Part shown: positions 44,578-53,023 of the stretch, in pieces
Layout of the letters: each line of letters begins with the position of its first letter
Numbering within the stretch: position 1 is the stretch's first letter
From: Dactylosporangium fulvum
GTDB taxonomy: Bacteria > Actinomycetota > Actinomycetes > Mycobacteriales > Micromonosporaceae
Assembly (NCBI RefSeq): GCF_025137375.1
Contig: NZ_CP073720.1
Coordinates: forward strand, 2,566,501 to 2,630,500
Direction of reading: 5' to 3'
Length of the DNA: 64,000 bases
Translations under genes and position numbers: made by a program
Notes under the pieces: generated by a model
What the model saw: only the letters and a program-made list of their open reading frames with translations
Told to the model about the DNA's origin: nothing
The model's database searches: none

Positions 44578-45639
44578 ATGCGGTCGGCGGCGGCGCTCCT
44601 GGTGATCGTCGGTCTGGTCGTCGGTGTGGTCGCCGGTGTTGTGGCCGCTCCCGCTCCCGCCTTTGCTCAGGAGCAGCGGGGCCCGGAGCAGGTCTGCCGC
44701 ATCACCGACCCCGCCGTGACCGAGGTGTCCGGCATGGCGGTGATCCCCGGCGGCTACCTCGTCGAGAACGACTCCAGCCCCGACCCGCGCCGGACCCGCC
44801 TGTTCTTCCTGAACAGCGCGTGTGCGGTCACCCGCTCGATCGGCTACCCGACGACCGCCCGCGACCCCGAGGACCTGGCGATCGACCGGACCGGCACCGT
44901 CTGGGTCGCCGACATCGGCGACAACAGCCCGCTGTCCGGCGGCTCCGGCAAGCGGCGCAGCACGATCGCGCTGTGGACCCTCAAGCCCGGGGCGAAGCGC
45001 CCGGAGATCCACCGCCTGCGGTACCCCGACGGCCAGCCGCGCGACGCCGAGGCGCTGCTCATCGACGGTGCGGGCCGGCCGGTCATCGTCACCAAGGAGC
45101 CGGGCGGCGAGGTGTTCCGCCTCGACGGGCCGCTGCCGTCGGGCAACACCGCGGCCAACACCACCGGTGCCGACCTCACCGAGATCGGGCACTTCCAGCC
45201 CACCCGGACCGGCACCGACAACCCGCTCGGCTTCCTCGGCAGCGCGCTCATCACCGGGGCGGCGGTGTCGCCCGACGGCACGCGGGCGGTCGTCCGCACG
45301 TACTCCGACGCCTACGAGTTCGAGGTCACCGGCGGCGACGTCGCCAAGGCCATCACCACCGGCCGGCCGAAGGTCACGCCGCTGCCCGACGAGCCGCAGG
45401 GCGAGGCCGTCGCGTACAGCCCCGACGGCAACAGCATCCTGACCGTCTCCGACCAGCCGGGGCCGGTGAGCATCCTGAAGTACGGCCTCCATCGGGAGAC
45501 CGCCCGTCCGGCGCAACAGCCGGCGAGCGCGCCGCCCCCGGCCGAGGAGCGCGGACAGCGAGGTGTCCTGCTGGCCGGCGCCGCCGGGGTCGTGGCCCTG
45601 ATGGCGGTCGCCGCCGTACGGCGGGCGCGCCGCCGCTGA
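44578..45639 (+). CDS. Exported membrane-anchored beta-propeller-like protein
   Basis: 353 residues: N-terminal signal peptide (to AFAQ), then about 280 residues of repeated short beta-segments (SGMAVIPGGYLVENDSSP, EDLAIDRTGTVWVADIGDN, EAVAYSPDGNSILTVSD). These suggest a WD40/NHL/SMP-30-like propeller. A single C-terminal helix and basic tail (VLLAGAAGVVALMAVAAVRRARRR) form a membrane anchor. Function unknown. The stop codon lies in a 12-bp tandem repeat. Confidence 0.78.
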   Translation: MRSAAALLVIVGLVVGVVAGVVAAPAPAFAQEQRGPEQVCRITDPAVTEVSGMAVIPGGYLVENDSSPDPRRTRLFFLNSACAVTRSIGYPTTARDPEDLAIDRTGTVWVADIGDNSPLSGGSGKRRSTIALWTLKPGAKRPEIHRLRYPDGQPRDAEALLIDGAGRPVIVTKEPGGEVFRLDGPLPSGNTAANTTGADLTEIGHFQPTRTGTDNPLGFLGSALITGAAVSPDGTRAVVRTYSDAYEFEVTGGDVAKAITTGRPKVTPLPDEPQGEAVAYSPDGNSILTVSDQPGPVSILKYGLHRETARPAQQPASAPPPAEERGQRGVLLAGAAGVVALMAVAAVRRARRR

Positions 45640-45680
45640 CCTGGCTGCTGACCTGACTGCTGACCGGGGTGCTGACGCAC
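45633..45680 (+). repeat. 12-bp tandem repeat carrying the stop codon
   Basis: Four units (CCGCTGACCTGG, CTGCTGACCTGA, CTGCTGACCGGG, GTGCTGACGCAC). The authentic TGA is in the first, and a TGA recurs at the same place in each later unit. Confidence 0.85.
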
Positions 45681-45742
45681 GGTGTCGACGTGATGCCGGT
45701 TCGCGTGACACGATCGCACCCAGATCAAGGGGGAGGGCGGTC

Positions 45743-46945
45743 GTGGTGCGCATCGAGGCCGAGCGGGCGACAACGCGCGACATGCGGCGGCGCAACCGGT
45801 CCACGCTGCTGTCCGAGCTGTTCTTCCGCGGCCCGCTCAGCCGCCACGACCTGAGCCGCATCACCGGGCTGAGCGCCGCGACCGCCAGCAGCGTCACCGC
45901 CGAGCTGCTGCAGGAGGGGCTGATCGTCGAGGCCGGGCAGATCGAGTCCGACGGCGGGCGGCCGCGGGTGCTGTTGCGGGTCGACCCGGACTACGGCCGG
46001 CTCGTCGGCGCGGACGTCGGCGAGACCGGCGTGAGGGTTGAGCTGTTCGACCTGGCGATGCGCCGCCTGGCGACGGTCGACGAGCCGCTGCCGTCGTCGC
46101 GGCCCGACCCGGAGGCGGTGGCCGGGCAACTGGTCGCGGGCATCGACGCGGTGCTCAAGGACGTCGACCCGGCCACGGTCCTCGGCGTCGGCATCGGGGT
46201 GCCCGGCACGGTCGAGCAGTCCGACCCCGTCCGGGTGTACGCGCCGACGCTCGGCTGGCGCGGCGTATCGTTCGACGGGCTGCTGCGCGACCGGGGCGTC
46301 ACGGCGCCGCTGTTCGTCGAGAACGGCGCGAAGACGCAGGGCCAGGCCGAGATGTGGTTCGGCGCCGGGCGGGGCGCGGCCAACGCGGTCATCGTCCTCG
46401 TCGGCTCCGGCGTCGGCGCGGCCGTGATCACCAACGGCACGCTGTACCGCGGCGCGAGCAGCAGCGCGGGCGAGTGGGGCCACACGACCGTGGTCTACGG
46501 CGGCCGGCAGTGCCGGTGCGGCGCGCGAGGCTGCCTCGAGGCGTACGTCGGCGCGGAGGGCATCCTGGAGCGGTACCGTCAGCTGGACCCCGCCCACCCG
46601 GCCTCCGCCGACGAGCTCGCCGACGTGGCCGCGCTGATCGCCGCCGACACGCCCGCCGCCACCGGAATCCTGGCCGAGACGGCCGGCATGCTGGGCGCGG
46701 GTATCGGCAACCTGGTAAACCTGTTCAACCCGGAGCGCGTGGTGCTGGGCGGCTGGGCCGGCTTGGCGCTGGGCACCCGGCTGCTGCCGCAGATCCGCGC
46801 GGCGGCCGGCGAGCAGGCGCTGGAGCACCCGTTCGGCCAGGTCTCCATAGAGCTGTGCGAGCTGGGCCCGGACGCCGTGGCGTTCGGCGCCGCGACCCTC
46901 CCGATGGCCGAGCTCCTCCGCCGCGCCAGCCGCCCGGAGCGCTAG
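45743..46945 (+). CDS. ROK-family transcriptional regulator
   Basis: 400 residues. An N-terminal winged helix (RNRSTLLSELFFRGPLSRHDLSRITGLSAATASSVTAELLQEGL) is joined to a sugar-kinase-like ROK domain. The domain has GADVGETGVRVELFDL, GIGVPGTVEQ, SAGEWGHTTV and the zinc motif CRCGARGCLE. Such proteins repress sugar-uptake or catabolic genes. No sugar operon is adjacent, so its targets are elsewhere. GTG start at 45743 preceded by GGGGGAGGG. Confidence 0.92.
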   Translation: MVRIEAERATTRDMRRRNRSTLLSELFFRGPLSRHDLSRITGLSAATASSVTAELLQEGLIVEAGQIESDGGRPRVLLRVDPDYGRLVGADVGETGVRVELFDLAMRRLATVDEPLPSSRPDPEAVAGQLVAGIDAVLKDVDPATVLGVGIGVPGTVEQSDPVRVYAPTLGWRGVSFDGLLRDRGVTAPLFVENGAKTQGQAEMWFGAGRGAANAVIVLVGSGVGAAVITNGTLYRGASSSAGEWGHTTVVYGGRQCRCGARGCLEAYVGAEGILERYRQLDPAHPASADELADVAALIAADTPAATGILAETAGMLGAGIGNLVNLFNPERVVLGGWAGLALGTRLLPQIRAAAGEQALEHPFGQVSIELCELGPDAVAFGAATLPMAELLRRASRPER

Positions 46946-46950
46946 CCCCT

Positions 46951-47047
46951 CCTTCCCGCTGCGCGTCGCCGGGGCGCACTCTCCCTTCCCGCTGCGCGTC
47001 GCCAGGGCGCACTCTCCCTTCCCGCTGCGCGTCGCCGGGGCGCACCT
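46951..47047. repeat. Three 33-bp tandem repeats
   Basis: The unit beginning CCTTCCCGCTGCGCGTCGCC starts at 46951, 46984 and 47017, nearly identical each time, 5 bp after the ROK gene stop. Confidence 0.92.
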
Positions 47048-47094
47048 GACGACCGACGGACGCCTGCGGGTCATGGACGCCTGGATCGGTTCTC

Positions 47095-47345
47095 GACGAT
47101 GCCCGGTGCGTGGCTGGTGTCCGTGGCTGGGGTATGCGGCTGGTGTGCGCGGCTGGTGTGAAGCTGGCTGCTCGGCTGGTGTGTGTGGCTGGTTTGCTCG
47201 GCTGGTCTGTGCGACTGGTCTGTGCGACTGGTCTGTGCGGCAGACTTGCTCGGCTGGTCTGTGTGGCTGGTCTGTGCGCTGGTGTGCTCGGCTGGTCTGT
47301 GCGGCAGATTTTGCTCGGTCGGTGTGTGCGGCCGGTGTGTGCTCG
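47095..47345. repeat. Degenerate GCTGGTSTGTGCG repeat tract
   Basis: About 15-18 imperfect copies of a 12-18-base motif built on GCTGGT(C/G)TGTGCG, often preceded by CTCG. The + strand is very rich in G and T and poor in A and C. Frames through it give only repetitive peptides, so I do not call a gene. Confidence 0.85.
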
Positions 47346-47465
47346 TTCGGGGGTGCTGACCCGTCGGCCTCTCCGTTGTGCCGGTTACGTAGGCCGACCT
47401 GCAGTGGCGGTTGGGACATTTCCGGCATCTTGGTGCATCGACGCCTGACGATGAGTGTGATTTTT

Positions 47466-47519
47466 CATGATCGCGAAGACTTGTGGTCGCCCAGGCAGCA
47501 CAAAGTCTTCGCGATCATG
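47466..47519. repeat. 17-bp perfect inverted repeat
   Basis: CATGATCGCGAAGACTT (47466-47482) and its exact complement (47503-47519). Pairing can extend 5 bp further with one bulged A. The T-run lies before, not after, the stem, so it is not a typical terminator for either strand. It looks like a REP-type palindrome or element end. Confidence 0.8.
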
Positions 47520-48197
47520 CCAAGTCGGCTGATCGCGCCTCGATGCTCGTCGATGGTGTCCCGATATTTGGTCGCACTGTGCGCCAGTGGGGCGTTGGCG
47601 TGCCTCGTGGCGACCGACTGCGGTGGTTGCGTCGCGGAGGGTGTTCGTGGTGCTCCCTCGCGTCGTCGCCATGGTTCGGCGCAACCGCGTCACCAGTCAC
47701 CCGGTCACTGGTCGCCAGCTCATGATGATCGTCGATCACTGGTTCGTCGGTCTGTGGGTCGCTGGCGCTGGTCGCTGGCGCTGGCCGCTGCTGCCAGCCG
47801 GTGGTGCCACCAGCCGCTGTCGATGGTCGGTGTTGTTGGTCGCTGGCTGTGTTGTCGGTCTGGTGTCATGGTGTGGGGTCGGCTGCGGCCGGCTGCCTAG
47901 GGGAGTTCGCCGCCGTGTCCACTGTGGAGCTTCCGGCAGTTGTTCGGGCGGAGGCGGGTCCGGCGCGAAGGGTGTCGATCCTGCTCGTCGGCGTTCCCGG
48001 CGTGATGGTGCGGCACCGTCTGCTGTCCAGTCGGGCGTAAGGGTCCGGACAGTCCGGAAAACGGCGCGGCGCAAGGGCTTTCGTGAGCTGGGACACGTTC
48101 GATGTCGGGTGGCATACATCCGGGATTCAACGGGACGCCGGGGCGCATACGTTGCTCGCGTCCAGCCGAGATCCCGTGCCTCCCGCGGTACCACCAT

Positions 48198-48779
48198 ATG
48201 AAAGCGAATCCTCTCATGAAGCGTTTGCTGATCGCCGGTTCCATCGCCTGCGCCACGCTCCTGTTCACCGCCGCCTGCGGTGACGACAAGAAGGCCGACG
48301 CTCCCGCCGCGGCCGCGGCCGCCTCGGGTGCCGCCTCCGAGTCCGGCAGTGCGGCGCCGAGCGGGTCGGCGAAGGCCGGCTCCTCCGGCAAGGCCGGGCA
48401 GTTGCAGTACCAGACCGTCGCCAAGCTGACTGGCGAGCTGTTCACCAAGGATGCCGACTGCCCGGTCGGGCAGTGGGACGGTAACTCGACGGGCGTCGAC
48501 CCGAAGTACCGTTCCGCGGTCGCCAATTTTAAGCAGTTCGACTGCTACAAGAAGCGGGGCGACATGCTGCCGCACCGCGGGCAGCAGGCCATCTACGTGG
48601 AGTTCAAGTCGGCGAACGCGGCAAAGGCGTACGCCCAGGACCAGGCCAAGGCCTATCCGACGCTCGTCGTCGGCAACACCGTCGTCGTGGCCGGCAGTGG
48701 GCTGAAGGACACCGACATGAAGGCTTACCTGGAAGCGGTCAACGAGACTGCGGGCGGGGCGGGTCAGATCCTCGCCTGA
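48198..48779 (+). CDS. Hypothetical lipoprotein
   Basis: About 193 residues. The signal sequence (MKRLLIAGSIACATLLF) ends at a lipobox TAAC followed by GDDKKAD. An Ala/Ser/Gly-rich linker (about 30 residues) leads to a domain with two Cys (DADCPVGQWDGN and KQFDCYKKRGD) and a final helical segment. Function unknown; anchored outside the membrane. ATG at 48216 gives a more standard lipoprotein N-terminus and is equally possible. Confidence 0.78.
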   Translation: MKANPLMKRLLIAGSIACATLLFTAACGDDKKADAPAAAAAASGAASESGSAAPSGSAKAGSSGKAGQLQYQTVAKLTGELFTKDADCPVGQWDGNSTGVDPKYRSAVANFKQFDCYKKRGDMLPHRGQQAIYVEFKSANAAKAYAQDQAKAYPTLVVGNTVVVAGSGLKDTDMKAYLEAVNETAGGAGQILA

Positions 48780-48832
48780 GTGCCGGCAAAAACCTTAAAT
48801 CAGCAGGCCAGTACCTTAATTCGAGTCGCGTA

Positions 48833-48862
48833 TTGACTTGTGGCCCGGGGTGGGAATAGCCT
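48833..48862 (+). promoter_or_regulatory. Candidate promoter of the lectin/beta-helix gene
   Basis: TTGACT (48833-48838) and TAGCCT (48857-48862) with an 18-base spacer. It is followed by an inverted repeat GATCTGT-N11-ACAGATC (48869-48893) in the presumed leader. Confidence 0.45.
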
Positions 48863-48965
48863 CCGGTGGATCTGTAAGGCAACCTCACAGATCTAGGTTC
48901 CCGCCCGCCCCGGGACCCGCCCCCGACATGGGTCCCCGCGGGCTGCCGCCCAGAAGGGACCAGCA

Positions 48966-51170
48966 GTGACCCCCTCCACCACCCGCCGCCGGCTGCCACG
49001 CCTGAGGATCGGTCTCGCCGTCACGGCGACCGTCCTCGTGGCCACCGGCATCGGCATCGTCAGTATGACCACCGCGTCGGCGGCCACCGTCGGCCAGATC
49101 ACCGGCTACGGCGGCAAGTGCGTCGACGTCGCCGGCGCGAACAGCGCCAACGGCACGCAGGTGCAGCTGTACACCTGCAACGGCAGCAACGCCCAGCAGT
49201 GGACCGTCGCCGACGACGGCACGATTCGCGCCCTCGGCAAGTGTCTGGACGTCAACGCGGCCGCCACCGCGAACGGCACGAAGATCCAGATCTGGGACTG
49301 CAACGGCACGACCGCCCAGCAGTGGTCGAAGCAGTCCGACGGCACGCTGCGTTCGCTCGGCAAGTGCCTCGACGCGGCCGGTCCGAGCTCCGCCGACGGC
49401 ACGAAGCTGCACCTGTGGGACTGCTTCGCCGCCGCGAACCAGCAGTGGGTCCTGCCCGGTGGCAGCAACCCGCCGACCAGCCAGCCGCCGACCAGCCAGC
49501 CGCCGACGAACCCGAACAACCCCGACCTCGGCCCGAACGTCACCATCTTCGAGCCGTCGACGCCGCAGTCGACGATCCAGAACCGGCTGAACCAGGTCTT
49601 CAACCAGCAGGTGACGAACCAGTTCGGGCAGGCGCGCTACGCGCTGCTGTTCAAGCCCGGCACCTACAACGTCGACGCGAACGTCGGCTTCTTCACGCAG
49701 GTCGCCGGCCTCGGCCTCACGCCCGGCCAGACCGTCATCAACGGCCGTGTCCACGTCGAGGCCGACTGGTGGCCGGACGGCTCGCAGAACGCCACCCAGA
49801 ACTTCTGGCGCTCCGCCGAAGGTCTCGCCGTCAACCCGACCGGCGGCCTCGACCGGTGGTCGGTGTCGCAGGCCGCGCCGTACCGCCGGATGCACGTCCG
49901 CGGCAACCTGGCGCTGTCCGACGGCGGCTGGTCGTCCGGCGGCTGGATGTCCGACACGAAGGTCGACGGGCAGATCCAGTCCGGGTCGCAGCAGCAGTGG
50001 ATCACCCGCAACTCGCAGATCGGCTCCTGGAACGGCTCCAACTGGAACCAGGTCTTCGTCGGCGTCCAGGGTGCCCCCGCGAACAGCTTCCCGAACCCGC
50101 CCTACACGACGGTCGGGCAGGCCCCGATCGTGCGGGAGAAGCCTTACCTGTTCGTCGACGGCGCCGGCGCGTTCAACGTCTTCGTCCCGGCCCTGCGCAC
50201 CAACAGCTCCGGCACCACGTGGGCGAACGGCAACCCGGCCGGGCAGACCCTGTCGCTGTCGACGTTCTACATCGTCAAGCCCGGTGACAACGCCGCGAAC
50301 ATCAACGCCGCTCTCGCCTCCGGCAAGAACCTGCTCGTCACGCCGGGCGTCTACAACCTCAACCAGACGATCAACATCACCCGGCCGGACACCGTCGTGC
50401 TCGGCCTGGGCCTGGCGACGTTCGTGCCGCAGAACGGCATCGTCGCGATGCGGGTCGCCGATGTCGACGGGGTGAAGGTCGCCGGGATTCTCTTCGACGC
50501 CGGCACGACCAACTCACCCGTCCTCATGGAGGTCGGCCCGAACGGGTCGAGCGCCTCCCACGCCGCCAACCCGACGTCGCTGCACGACGTGTTCTTCCGC
50601 ATCGGCGGCTCCATCGCCGGCAAGGCCACCGTCAGCCTGCAGGTCAACAGCCACAACGTGATCGGCGACCACATGTGGATCTGGCGGGCCGACCACGGCA
50701 ACGGCGGCACCGTCGGCTGGAACATCAACACGGCTGCGAACGGTCTGATCGTCAACGGCAACGACGTCACCATGTACGGGTTGTTCGTCGAGCACTACCA
50801 GCAATTCCAGACCATCTGGAACGGCAACGGCGGACGCACGTACTTCTACCAGAACGAGATCCCCTACGACGTGCCGAACCAGGCCAGCTGGTCCAGCGGC
50901 GGCGGGGCGCAGGGCTGGGCCGCCTACAAGGTCGGCAACAACGTCACCAGCCACGAGGCGTGGGGCCTGGGCAGCTACTGCTACTTCAGCACCAACCGCA
51001 GCGTGGTGCTGGGCCACTCGTTCGAGGTGCCCAACAACCCGAACGTCAAGTTCCACAACATGGTGACCGTCTCGCTCGGCGGCGTGGGCACGATCGCCCG
51101 CATCATCAACAACACCGGCGGCCCGTCGAACTCCACGACGAACGTCGCCAACTGGGTCAACTACCCGTAG
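48966..51170 (+). CDS. Secreted ricin-type lectin plus right-handed beta-helix protein
   Basis: 734 residues. A signal peptide (to about residue 39, ASA) leads to a ricin B/CBM13 lectin domain (about 40-165) with three QXW repeats (AQQWTVADD, AQQWSKQSD, NQQWVLPGG) and GKCLDV/GKCLDA segments. A Pro/Thr/Ser linker follows, then about 550 residues rich in Asn, Gly, Thr and Val that fit a parallel beta-helix (IGDHMWIWRADHGNGGTVGWNINTAANGLIVNGNDVTMYG). It is probably a polysaccharide-binding and possibly degrading enzyme; the family is not certain. GTG at 48966 preceded by AGAAGGGA. Confidence 0.85.
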   Translation: MTPSTTRRRLPRLRIGLAVTATVLVATGIGIVSMTTASAATVGQITGYGGKCVDVAGANSANGTQVQLYTCNGSNAQQWTVADDGTIRALGKCLDVNAAATANGTKIQIWDCNGTTAQQWSKQSDGTLRSLGKCLDAAGPSSADGTKLHLWDCFAAANQQWVLPGGSNPPTSQPPTSQPPTNPNNPDLGPNVTIFEPSTPQSTIQNRLNQVFNQQVTNQFGQARYALLFKPGTYNVDANVGFFTQVAGLGLTPGQTVINGRVHVEADWWPDGSQNATQNFWRSAEGLAVNPTGGLDRWSVSQAAPYRRMHVRGNLALSDGGWSSGGWMSDTKVDGQIQSGSQQQWITRNSQIGSWNGSNWNQVFVGVQGAPANSFPNPPYTTVGQAPIVREKPYLFVDGAGAFNVFVPALRTNSSGTTWANGNPAGQTLSLSTFYIVKPGDNAANINAALASGKNLLVTPGVYNLNQTINITRPDTVVLGLGLATFVPQNGIVAMRVADVDGVKVAGILFDAGTTNSPVLMEVGPNGSSASHAANPTSLHDVFFRIGGSIAGKATVSLQVNSHNVIGDHMWIWRADHGNGGTVGWNINTAANGLIVNGNDVTMYGLFVEHYQQFQTIWNGNGGRTYFYQNEIPYDVPNQASWSSGGGAQGWAAYKVGNNVTSHEAWGLGSYCYFSTNRSVVLGHSFEVPNNPNVKFHNMVTVSLGGVGTIARIINNTGGPSNSTTNVANWVNYP

Positions 51171-51191
51171 TAGTCGTTCTCCTGGATGACG

Positions 51192-51221
51192 GCCCCGCCC
51201 CGGCGCTCGCCGGGGCGGGGC
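51192..51221 (+). terminator. Strong GC hairpin followed by T-rich sequence
   Basis: A perfect 14-bp stem (51192-51205 with 51208-51221) and minimal loop, then TTAGTCTTT. It ends the lectin/beta-helix transcript just before cobK. Confidence 0.9.
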
Positions 51222-51235
51222 TTAGTCTTTGCGGC

Positions 51236-51973
51236 GTGCTGACCGTGCTCATCCTCGGCGGGACGGGTGAGGCGCGGCGGCTGGCCGCGGCGCTGCCGCC
51301 CGGGCTGCGGGTCGTCACGTCGCTCGCGGGCCGGGTCACGCAGCCGGTGCTGCCGCCGGGTGAGGTCCGCGTCGGCGGCTTCGGCGGTGCGGCCGGGCTG
51401 GCCGCCTACCTGACCGCCGAGCGTGTCGACATTGTCGTGGACGCCACACACCCGTTCGCCGCCCGGATGAGCGGCAACGCCGCCGAGGCGGCCGCCACCA
51501 CCGGCGTGCCACTGCTGGTCCTGCGCCGTCCCGGCTGGACGGAGCGGCCCGGCGACCGCTGGCACCGCGTTCCGGACCTGCCCGCGGCGGCCGTCGCCGT
51601 CGCCGGCGCGGACCGGGTGTTCCTGACGACGGGCCGCCAGGGCCTGTCGGCGTTCGCCCACCTGACCCGGCCGTGGTTCCTGGTGCGCAGCGTCGACCCG
51701 CCGGAGCCGCCGACCCCGCCGAGGATGGCGACGCTGCTCGACCGCGGCCCGTTCACGGTGGCGGGTGAGACGGCGCTGTTGCGGGACCATGCGATCGAGG
51801 TCCTGGTGACGAAGGACAGCGGCGGCGGGATGACCGTGGCGAAGCTCACGGCCGCGCGTGACCTGGGCCTGCGGGTCGTCATGGTCGACCGCCCCCCACT
51901 GCCGCCGGGCGCGGTCACGGTCCCGACGGTGGAGGCCGCCCTGGAACACCTCCTCGGCGCCGGAGCAGCCTGA
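51236..51973 (+). CDS. cobK: Precorrin-6A reductase CobK
   Basis: 245 residues of the CobK/CbiJ family, NADPH-dependent reduction of precorrin-6A to -6B. Seen are LILGGTGEARRLAAAL, VDATHPFAARMS, LVLRRPGW, VFLTTGRQGL, LVTKDSGGGMTVAKL and VMVDRPPLP. The GTG at 51236 is the start (GTG 51245 is possible). It stands just after the terminator of an unrelated gene and is read in the opposite direction to cobIJ. It probably has its own promoter or partial read-through. Confidence 0.93.
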   Translation: MLTVLILGGTGEARRLAAALPPGLRVVTSLAGRVTQPVLPPGEVRVGGFGGAAGLAAYLTAERVDIVVDATHPFAARMSGNAAEAAATTGVPLLVLRRPGWTERPGDRWHRVPDLPAAAVAVAGADRVFLTTGRQGLSAFAHLTRPWFLVRSVDPPEPPTPPRMATLLDRGPFTVAGETALLRDHAIEVLVTKDSGGGMTVAKLTAARDLGLRVVMVDRPPLPPGAVTVPTVEAALEHLLGAGAA

Positions 51974-51975
51974 CC

Positions 51976-52050
51976 GGGCTGCTCAGGGTGGGGCTGCTCA
52001 GGGCGGGGCTGCTCAGGGCGGGGCAGGTCGGGGCGGGGCCGGTCAGCGGG
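51976..52050 (-). repeat. 15-bp tandem repeat at the DUF72 stop codon
   Basis: Five units of about 15 bp (GGGCTGCTCAGGGCG and variants) fill the whole gap between the convergent cobK and DUF72 genes. Read on the minus strand, most units carry TGAGCAGCCCC, so the DUF72 stop TGA is repeated. Confidence 0.88.
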
Positions 52051-52936
52051 AGCGGGCCGGCTGGTCGGCCAGCAGTTCGGCCAGGCGGGCGCCGTCGCGC
52101 TGGGCCTGGCCGGCGCAGCAGGTGTTCATGAGCACGTGGACCTCGTCCGCGTCCTCCGACAACCGGCGCAGCCGGGCCGCCCAGTTCCGCAGCTCCTGCT
52201 CCGAGTACGCGTAGCGGAACTTGTCCTCCTTCGAGCCGCGCGCCCAGTCGGGGCTGTGGCCGTGGAACCGGACGACCGCCGGCTCCGCCGTCACCGCCAG
52301 CAGCGGGGGCACCGACGACGGGTGGCCCTGCGGCATGTCGACGCAGACGTACGACGCCCCGGCGCTCTGCAGCATGAGCAGGGTCTTCAGGGCCCGGTCG
52401 CCCTGGAACCACGAGCCGTGGCGCAACTCCACCGCGGCGGGGTGGGGCTGGCAGCGCTCGACGGTGTCGAGGATCCGGCGCATCGCCGCCTCGCCGTGCG
52501 CGAACCACTGCGGGAAGCCGAGCTGGATCACGCCGAGCCGGCCGGCGACCGCGAGCGGGTCCAGGGCGTCGTGGAAACGCTGCCACAGCTCGTCGACGGT
52601 CTCGGGTGGCAGGTCGCTACGGCGCACGGTGCCGTTCGGCGGCGCCGACGGCGGGCGCAGGTCCTTCGGCAGCGTCGCCACGCGGACGTGGTGGCCGGTG
52701 AAGAGGCCGAACGCCTTGACGTCGAAGGTGAAGCCGTCCGGGGTCGCGAGCGCCCACGACGCCGTCGTCTCCGGCGCCGGGATCGCGTAGTAGCTCGTGT
52801 CGGCCTCGACGAGGTCGAAGCGGCCGGCGTAGTACGCGAGACGCTCGGCCGGCGTGCGGACGCTGCGCGGATACCACCCCGAGGTGAGCAGTTCCCGATC
52901 GGCCCAGGAGGACGTACCGACCCGAATCACACTCAT
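52043..52936 (-). CDS. DUF72 family protein
   Basis: 297 residues with the DUF72 TIM-barrel signatures: RVGTSSWADRELL at the N-terminus, RFDLVEADTSYYAIP, FTFDVKAFGLFTGH, GVIQLGFPQWF, AVELRHGSWF, VVRFHGHS and VLMNTCCAGQAQRDGARLAELL. The function of the family is unknown. ATG at 52936; weak ribosome-binding site. It is convergent with cobK and lies between the cob genes. Confidence 0.9.
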   Translation of the reverse strand: MSVIRVGTSSWADRELLTSGWYPRSVRTPAERLAYYAGRFDLVEADTSYYAIPAPETTASWALATPDGFTFDVKAFGLFTGHHVRVATLPKDLRPPSAPPNGTVRRSDLPPETVDELWQRFHDALDPLAVAGRLGVIQLGFPQWFAHGEAAMRRILDTVERCQPHPAAVELRHGSWFQGDRALKTLLMLQSAGASYVCVDMPQGHPSSVPPLLAVTAEPAVVRFHGHSPDWARGSKEDKFRYAYSEQELRNWAARLRRLSEDADEVHVLMNTCCAGQAQRDGARLAELLADQPARSR

Positions 52937-52984
52937 GTGATCCAGTTCACCGCGCGGCGCGGCGGACGGCAACCCGGGGGGAGC

Positions 52985-53023
52985 GAGCTCAAGAGGGAAC
53001 GAGCTCAAGAGGGAACGAGTTCA
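52985..53023 (-). repeat. 16-bp tandem repeat at the cobIJ stop codon
   Basis: GAGCTCAAGAGGGAAC at 52985-53000 and 53001-53016, then a diverged unit that contains the cobIJ stop (53021-53023). On the minus strand each unit begins with TGA, one base out of frame from the last. Confidence 0.88.

Larger units (their letters stand above)
47048..48197. other. Repeat-rich, GT-skewed region without a supported gene
   Basis: About 1.15 kb with a degenerate repeat tract, a 17-bp inverted repeat, and further short GTCGCTGGCGCTG repeats near 47755-47800. Open frames on both strands are low-complexity and lack homology I can recognise or good ribosome-binding sites. It may be a relic of mobile or phage DNA, or a structural region. 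Confidence 0.6.

Noticed and set aside
47095..47345. Possible CRISPR array
   Set aside because: Units are 12-18 bases and degenerate, with no constant repeat or spacer structure and no cas genes.
45725..47428. 567-codon minus-strand frame through the ROK gene and repeat tract
   Set aside because: The first part is QTSRA-type repeats and the rest is antisense to the ROK regulator; no ribosome-binding site or family match.
47073..47900. 275-codon plus-strand frame rich in Cys, Trp and Gly
   Set aside because: Its sequence simply follows the GT-rich DNA repeats; it has no fold-like pattern or clear start signal.
47736..48575. Minus-strand frame over the GT-skewed region and the lipoprotein gene
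   Set aside because: Low complexity, antisense to a well-supported lipoprotein, no conserved motif.
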